From the NCBI GenBank assembly GCA_037039925.1, contig JAXRKP010000106.1, forward strand, positions 1 through 64,000: a stretch of DNA of 64,000 nt, in the 5' to 3' direction. The translations under genes were made by a program, and so were the position numbers. The notes under the pieces are model-generated. The model saw only the letters and a program-made list of their open reading frames with translations, was not told the origin of the DNA and made no database searches. This DNA comes from Doris montereyensis. Taxonomy: Eukaryota > Mollusca > Gastropoda > Nudibranchia > Dorididae. This document shows, piece by piece, positions 58,180 through 64,000 of the stretch. The first letter of the stretch is position 1; the number at the start of each line of letters is the position of its first letter.

Positions 58180-58562
58180 CCACATAAAATTAAATCCTAT
58201 AAAATTCTTTATTTTCTCAAATCCTATAAAAATCCTTTACTTTCTCAAATCCTATAAAAATCCTTTACTTTCTCAAATCCTATAAAAATCCTTTACTTTC
58301 TCAAATCCTATAAAAGTCTTTTATTTTCTCAAATCCTATAAAAATCCTTTACTTTCTCAAATCCTATTAAATTCTTTTACTCTTCCCAAATCTTATAAAA
58401 ATCCTTTACTTTCCCAAATCCTATAAAAATCCTTCACTTTTTCAAATCCTATAAAAATCCTCTACTTTCTCAAATCCTATAAAAATCCTTTACTTTCTCA
58501 AATCCTATAAAAATCCTTTACTTTCCCAAATCCTATAAAAATCCTTTACTTTTCCAAATCCT
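58180..58562 (+). repeat. 28-bp minisatellite in esterase intron 1
   Basis: About 14 units of aaatcctataaaaatccttt plus actttctc, with little divergence. Confidence 0.95.
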
Positions 58563-58689
58563 GAAACCCAGCTTTTTTCCAGTTCTTAAGATTGTTTTTT
58601 TTTTTCCATTTACATGAACGTATCGAAACTGGATGTTAATAGTTTGCTGGAGGTAGTACCCCCTATCCCTCACCAATGTGTTCAGTATT

Positions 58690-58775
58690 CAATTTTAGAG
58701 AGACTGTCCCGGCTAAGAGACCTCTATTTGTTGTCTCCCGAGGAACAATCTCTTAGGCTGATACCACTGTATTAC
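58690..58775 (-). mobile_element. Possible pogo-like terminal repeat fragment
   Basis: Ends in taccactgta and holds two near-inverted words (ctaagagacctc / atctcttaggctg). It resembles the termini at 11762 and 41178, but weakly. Confidence 0.25.
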
Positions 58776-59044
58776 TAATTATGTTGATCTGGTCTGTTTG
58801 TGTAGTATATCAGCAACATAGCTACTTTCATTAAAGACAAATGTTTTTGGCAATCTGCATTTGGAATTTAACACGAAAATTGTGATTAGAAGCAGGAACT
58901 TCTGCATGGAAAACAAGACAAGGATATGAGATAAAGAATTGAATGATCTCCGTATTATCTTTTAAATTTTTTTATCTTAGCCTTGAAAGTGAAAGCTTTC
59001 CACATGTATAATTTTATCATAGAATGTTTTGATATGAATTGCAG

Positions 59045-59176
59045 GTAAAGGGAAAAAGCTACCCATCGCAGTATGCACACTTCCCCGATCGCTGGATCAA
59101 CGCGTATCTGGGAGTCCCTTATGCCAAAAGGCTGTCACAATATGGAGAGGAATGGCAAGAAAAATACCGATTGCAT
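59045..59176 (+). CDS. Carboxylesterase-like gene, exon 2
   Basis: 132 bases, open in phase 0, between tgaattgcag and gtaaggt. It encodes VKGKSYPSQYAHFPDRWINA YLGVPYAKRL, the G-V-(R/K)-G ... FLGIPYA signature of type-B carboxylesterases near the N-terminus. It ends LSQYGEEWQEKYRLH in place of the usual RF--P, and the phase (0) does not match exon 3, which is open in another frame: an indel or a missed small exon. Confidence 0.75.
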
Positions 59177-60089
59177 GTAAGGTTCTCTCATTCCAACTCA
59201 TTCGTCTATACTATATATATGTGTTTATCTGTGTTTTCCTCTTTACATTATTATTTATTAATTGTTGTGAAACCAGATAGATGCAATGCGATTAACATAT
59301 TAAATATGCAAAGAAGCACGATATATAATGTATATATATCAATAAAAAACATTTGAGAAACATTTCAAACTTTGATTGAACACTAAAGAGTAAAATTTGT
59401 TACATTAATGATCCTATTCCTATACATGATTCTTAATATTTTCAGTTTCGTTCTCTATGTGTAAAACATGATTTGCATGTTGTTGTATGTATGTAATGTA
59501 CTAAGTCTAGTACCAAGACATGTGAGGAAGTAAAATAAAAGGTTTGTTGAATCGTTTTCTGTGTTTCCACTCTGACCATGAAAGACCATTTCTACCACAA
59601 AGCCATTGTCATGACGTGAGTTAAGTGCTATTTTGTCCTTTCTTTGTCCGGTTTTGCGTTTTTTAATTTTATAGATTTCCTTACCTAATGTCTAATGTAA
59701 GAGTCTACAATAATTCTGACAAAATTTGTTGTATTGGAACTGCATTTTTGTTCTATGTCCATACATTTTGAAAATATCTGTGAGTCTCAAAACGCAAAAA
59801 AATGAAAGTGGGACAAAGTTGTCCTGAGCTCACTATGTGATACTTGATGATGAAACTAAAATAGTGAAATGTGTATCCACACATTGCTGTTTTGTTTGTG
59901 TGATGGGCCTTTGAATAATCTCTCATAAAGTTCTGTGGGTTTTTTTAGTGCTATTTGGCTAAAAGATATTAAGGATTCTGAGTAGGTATTTATTTTTAAA
60001 TACTTACAATTATAGCTGATCTTTTCTATAATTTTCTAAGATTCGGACCCGTATAAGAAGCGATCAGTGCCTTCTTTGCCTTTGTTTAG

Positions 60090-60215
60090 TGGGTGGTTGG
60101 TGGTTGCTGCTTGAAGTTTCTCCTTTCACTCCTTCACTTACAAATCTTTCATCTCGCTGGTTCTCTTAATCTCCCTGAGGTCACTGCAAATGATGAATGG
60201 GGTAAATTTCAATGA
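60090..60215 (+). mobile_element. SINE-like repeat S1 in esterase intron 2
   Basis: ttggtggttgctgcttgaag, ggttctcttaatctccctga, ggtcactgc and the tail ggtaaatttcaatgaatcaa. Confidence 0.6.
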
Positions 60216-60293
60216 ATCAATGCCTTTGTTTAATCTGTTTAATTATTAATACTACATAGTTGCATGTCTTTCATTTGTTGCATTATTTTTCAG

Positions 60294-60444
60294 AATCCAG
60301 ACGATGATCCATACTAGTACTGGCGTGGGATGCCACCAATCACCGACCTGCCTGCCCCCAGATGCCATGGCTAGTCAAAGAAACTGTCAGAGATTTTCTG
60401 ACATTTCAGAGGACTGTCTTTATTTGGATATCTATACCCCAAAT
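60294..60444 (+). CDS. Carboxylesterase-like gene, exon 3 (SEDCLYLDIY)
   Basis: 151 bases between ttatttttcag and gtaagtt. One frame (offset 1) is open across the whole exon and contains TCLPPDAMASQRNCQRFS, then DISEDCLYLDIYTPN, the E-D-C-L-Y-L-N/D-(I/V)-Y signature of carboxylesterases (PROSITE type-B region) with its disulfide Cys. In the phase left by exon 2 (0) a TAG appears at codon 8, so the junction is out of phase as assembled. It ends in phase 0. Confidence 0.75.
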
Positions 60445-60599
60445 GTAAGTTGTACTAATCTTGAAATTTAGAAGAATTTTATAATACTGTGAAAGAGATA
60501 ATGTCAATCCATGCATCAGTCACAGATTTTTTTTTCCTTTAACCGTTTTTGTTCCACTTGTTTCACATTCTTCTTTCTTTTTCTTTCTTTTCAGCAAAG

Positions 60600-60756
60600 G
60601 AACGAAAGGAAACAACAAACCCAAATTTGTATCCTGTCTTGGTCTTTTTGCATGGAGGTGGATTTATTATGGGTGATTCCAGACAGTGGCCAGGTCTTTT
60701 CCTTGCTGAAAGGAACGTCGTGGTAGTTGTTGTCAATTATCGCCTCAATGCTCTCG
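60600..60756 (+). CDS. Carboxylesterase-like gene, exon 4 (oxyanion hole)
   Basis: Encodes [32 protein letters not shown], then [21 protein letters not shown] provides the oxyanion-hole glycines and NYRLNALG is the next conserved strand (NYRLG-LGF). The canonical-looking acceptor (ttcttttcag at 60594) gives the wrong phase after exon 3; the next AG (caaag at 60599) restores it and is used here. The donor gtaagca leaves phase 1, as exon 5 needs. Confidence 0.8.
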
Positions 60757-61149
60757 GTAAGCAAGATAAATACACATGACGAGCTAACCAGTACTGCAGA
60801 GCGTCAATTTTCGTTGCCTGATGGTATTCTATAAGCAAGGTCTTGCTAATGATGTCTAAGAAGTTCAAGTTATACAGGCTTTAGGGATCAGATTTTGTGG
60901 CTAGAACCATAAAGTATATTAAAATTGACAGATTTATGTTGATGCTATAAGAATGGCATCAATATAGTAATCCTAGAAGTGTAGCAAAATTTCATGTTCA
61001 CATTCCTAGCAGTGTTGTATTACTGCAAGGGGTCGTTTCAATCGCATAGTTTTTGCAAATTCATTGCTCCTTTAAAACGTAGGCATATATTGATGTTTAG
61101 TTTATTTTTGCACCATACGTTAGTCACAATTTGGATTGTCCACTTTGCT

Positions 61150-61740
61150 TTAGATGGTGCACTTATACTTAGCACAGGATGGTCCACTTATACTTAGCAC
61201 TGGATGATCCACTTATACTTAGCACTGGATGGTCCACTTATACTTAGCACTGTATGGTCCACTTATACTTAGCACTGTATGGTCCACTTATACTTAGCAC
61301 TGTATGGTCCACTTATACTTAGCACTGGATGGTCCACTTATACTTAGCACTGGATGGTCCACTTATACTTAGCACTGTATGGTCCACTTATACTTAGCAC
61401 TGTATGGTCCACTTATACTTATACTTAGCACTGGATGGTCCACTTATACTTAGCACTGTATGGTCCACTTATACTTAGCACTGGATGGTCCACTTATACT
61501 TAGCACTGTATGGTCCACTTATACTTAGCACTGTATGGTCCACTTATACTTAGCACTGGATGGTCCACTTATACTTAGCACTGTATGGTCCACTTATACT
61601 TAGCACTGTATGGTCCACTTATACTTAGCACTGGATGGTCCCTTATACTTAGCACTGTATGGTCCACTTATACTTAGCACTGGATGGTCCACTTATACTT
61701 AGCACTGGATGGTCCACTTATACTTAGCACTGGATGGTGC
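61150..61740 (+). repeat. 25-bp minisatellite in esterase intron 4
   Basis: About 23 units of ggtccacttatacttagcac plus tggat or tgtat. Very homogeneous, so recently expanded or conversion-homogenised. Two unit types (GGAT/GTAT) are interspersed. Confidence 0.95.
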
Positions 61741-61860
61741 CTTTCTTAATTTATGTGCATGTCAACGTAATTGATGTTAAATTTATATACCTGAATGGCA
61801 ACAATCTTTTGAGATTTTTATATACATCGGAATACTAATTTTGTTGTTCTATACCTGCAG

Positions 61861-62046
61861 GGTTCTTCAGTACTGGAGATAGGTATGCCCCAGGAAATTA
61901 TGGAATGTTTGACCAGGTCAAAGCTCTCAAGTTTGTCCAAAACACTATACAGAGTTTCCGAGGGAATCCAAAGAAAGTAACCTTGATGGGTCAGAGTGCT
62001 GGGGCAGCTAGTGTTGGAATGCATCTGGTTTCACCTCGAAGTGTTG
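61861..62046 (+). CDS. Carboxylesterase-like gene, exon 5 (catalytic serine)
   Basis: 186 bases, phase 1 in and 1 out, between atacctgcag and gtaagca. It encodes [30 protein letters not shown], then [36 protein letters not shown] is the GxSxG nucleophile elbow with the serine present, so the protein could be an active hydrolase; neuroligins usually lack this serine. The GD--APGN-G--DQ block is also typical. The frame is fully intact. Confidence 0.9.
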
Positions 62047-62248
62047 GTAAGCACGTCATTTCAAATATCTACGTCTTCTACTTTCTGGCTTTGTGCAATG
62101 ACTTGTTGTATGTACTTTGTGCTAGAAAAATAAAAAATCTTAGCTATGACTCTGAACCCAGGGCTCTGTTGTGTAAAGAGTAACAATACATTGCCCAGTG
62201 AAGCTATAAAATACTGAGCTATAAAATGATCATTTTTATCTGTGTCAG

Positions 62249-62453
62249 GTCTCTTCCACCAAGCCATCATGCTTAGTGGATCCGAGATGAGTGAATGGGC
62301 TGTTCTCAACAAGGAGGATGTCAAACTTTACAGCAAAGACTTTGTGAACGCCTCGGATGTCCCATGGCCACGTCACAGCAGATGGTCGACTGTTTGCGAT
62401 ACAGCCGTAAATTTGACGAAATTGTCAATGCATCAGCCATGATTCCAATGAAG
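62249..62453 (+). CDS. Carboxylesterase-like gene, exon 6 (frameshifted; gene continues beyond window)
   Basis: Acceptor tctgtgtcag, donor gtaagag. It starts GLFHQAIMLSGSEMSEWAVL NKEDVKLYSKDFV (compare GLF-RAI--SGS---PWA), then near 62345-62350 the frame slips by one base and the family continuation ERLGCPMATSQQMVDCLRYS RKFDEIVNASAMIPMK appears in another frame, ending in phase 0. Uncorrected, translation stops at MHQP. The acid and His of the triad lie in exons outside the window. Confidence 0.8.
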
Positions 62454-62734
62454 GTAAGAGTTGATTTCTTTGAAGTTAGAAGATTTTCAAGAGTAATAGA
62501 TTCTATGGATTTTGTTTGTTTGTTTGTTTGTACTATCTATGATATTCTGTAACAACGAGCTATAAGACATCACAAATAGACTTGTTTCAAGAGATGCAGT
62601 GTACAGGTTAAAATTTAGCACCTAAAAAATCCAAGGTCTTGGTGAAAAGTGTGACCACCACCAGTGTTAACATCATCATGAATGGCAAACCCTTGGAAGA
62701 AGTGGCCAATTTTACATTTTACTGACTACACCAT

Positions 62735-64000
62735 TTTACCGATAGCTACGAACCCACCACTTTACTGATAACTACCAACACACCACTTTACTGATAGTAA
62801 TAGCTACCGTCACACATAACTTTATTGATAGCTACCGTCAAACATAACTTCACTGATAGCTACCATCACACATAACTTCACTGATAGCTACCATCACACA
62901 TAACTTTATTGATAGCTACCATCACACATAACTTTATTGATAGCTACCATCACACATAACTTTATTGATAGCTACCATCATAACTTTATTGATATAACTT
63001 TATTGATAGCTACCATCACACATAACTTTATTGATAGCTACCATCACACATAACTTTATTGATAGCTACTGCGTCACACATAACTTTATTGATAGCTACC
63101 ATCACACATAACTTTATTGATAGCTACCATCACACATAACTTTATTGATAGCTACCATCACACATAACTTTATTGATAGCTACCATCATACATAACTTTA
63201 TGATGATAGCTACCATCACACATAACTTCACTGATAGCTACCATCACACATAACTTTACTGATAGATTACATCATCACTACATAACTTTACTGATAGCTA
63301 CCATCACACATAACTTCACTGATAGCTACCAGCACACATAACTTCACTGATAGGTACCATCACATATAACTTCACTGATAGCTACCATCACACATAACAC
63401 TAATAGCTACCATCACACAAAACTTCACTGATAGCTACCATCACACGATAGCTACTAACACTTCACTTTACTGATAGCTACCATAACTTTATTGATAGCA
63501 CACTGATAGTAACTTCACTGATAGCTACCATCTGATAGCTACCATCACACCACATAACTTTTATTGATAGCTACCATCACACATAACTTCACTGATAGCT
63601 ACCATCACACATAACTTCATTGATAGCTACCATCACATATAACTTTACTGATAGCTACCATCACACATAACTTCACTGATAGCTACCATCACACATAACT
63701 TTATTGATTCACTTTATTGATAGTTACCATCACACATAACTTTATTGATAGCTACCATCACACAAAACTTCACTGATAGATACCATCATACATAACTTTT
63801 GAAAAGTTACTTTATAGTGATAGCTACCATCACATATAATTTTCACCGATTGATAGCTACCATCACACATAACTTTATTGATAGCTACTCATATAACTTA
63901 CTGATAGCTACCATCACACATCACTGGATAGCTACCATCACACATAACTTTACTGATAGCTACCATCACACATAAATCATTGATAGTACCATAACATATT
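62735..64000 (+). repeat. 28-bp minisatellite in esterase intron 6, running off the window
   Basis: About 45 units of gatagctaccatcacacata plus actttatt or acttcact, with irregular insertions and truncated units after 63380. The array continues to the last base, so its true length is unknown. Confidence 0.95.

Noticed and set aside
62735..64000. Possible centromeric or telomeric satellite
   Set aside because: Unit length (28 bp), irregularity and position in an esterase intron match the other local minisatellites; no telomere hexamer is present.

Overview
The window is animal nuclear DNA. It is AT-rich, its genes are split by long GT-AG introns, and it is crowded with non-LTR retrotransposons, SINEs, mariner remnants, minisatellites and TCTAGATC-rich stretches. 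The mix suggests a gastropod mollusc, perhaps a sea slug; that placement is inference from general impression, not from a marker gene. No rRNA, functional tRNA, operon or CRISPR array is visible.

Two plus-strand genes can be supported. The first spans about 6.0-45.2 kb and encodes a nucleolar transcription factor 1 (UBF/UBTF)-like HMG-box protein, the RNA polymerase I architectural factor. Its exons cover an N-terminal UBF-type domain, HMG-box segments, a basic/acidic linker and a C-terminal tail with SPLKTP repeats. Its middle is a tandem duplication: exons 5-9, with introns, occur as block A (about 15.2-23.3 kb, with minisatellite to 25.4 kb) and block B (about 27.1-40.8 kb). The second gene starts near 57.5 kb and runs off the right edge. 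It encodes a secreted type-B carboxylesterase or neuroligin-like protein with a signal peptide, an HGGGF oxyanion motif and a GQSAG nucleophile elbow. Several exons of both genes, especially the duplicated ones, carry 1-2 nt frame breaks although splice sites and motifs survive. This means either decaying exon copies or uncorrected indels in the assembly.

Region by region: 0.9-2.6 kb, CR1/L2-like LINE remnant; 6-14 kb, UBF 5' exons with LINE copy A on the minus strand at 8.3-11.2 kb; 13.8-14.6 kb, a 37-bp minisatellite; 15.8-17.7 kb, a foldback repeat; 18.1-19.6 kb, a 30-bp minisatellite open on both strands; 20-25.4 kb, exons 6A-9A with minisatellites; 27-40.8 kb, block B with LINE copies B and C; 41.3-44.9 kb, last UBF exons around a GC-richer retroposon; 46.1-47.8 kb, LINE copy D and a pogo-like repeat; 48-57 kb, apparently gene-poor DNA with SINEs and two mariner-like remnants; 57.5-64 kb, esterase exons separated by 25-28-bp minisatellites.

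Nearly every large intron has its own minisatellite. The relationships among nested repeats give a relative history: SINE insertion, then duplication of the UBF exon block, then insertion of LINE copy B and independent growth of the arrays.
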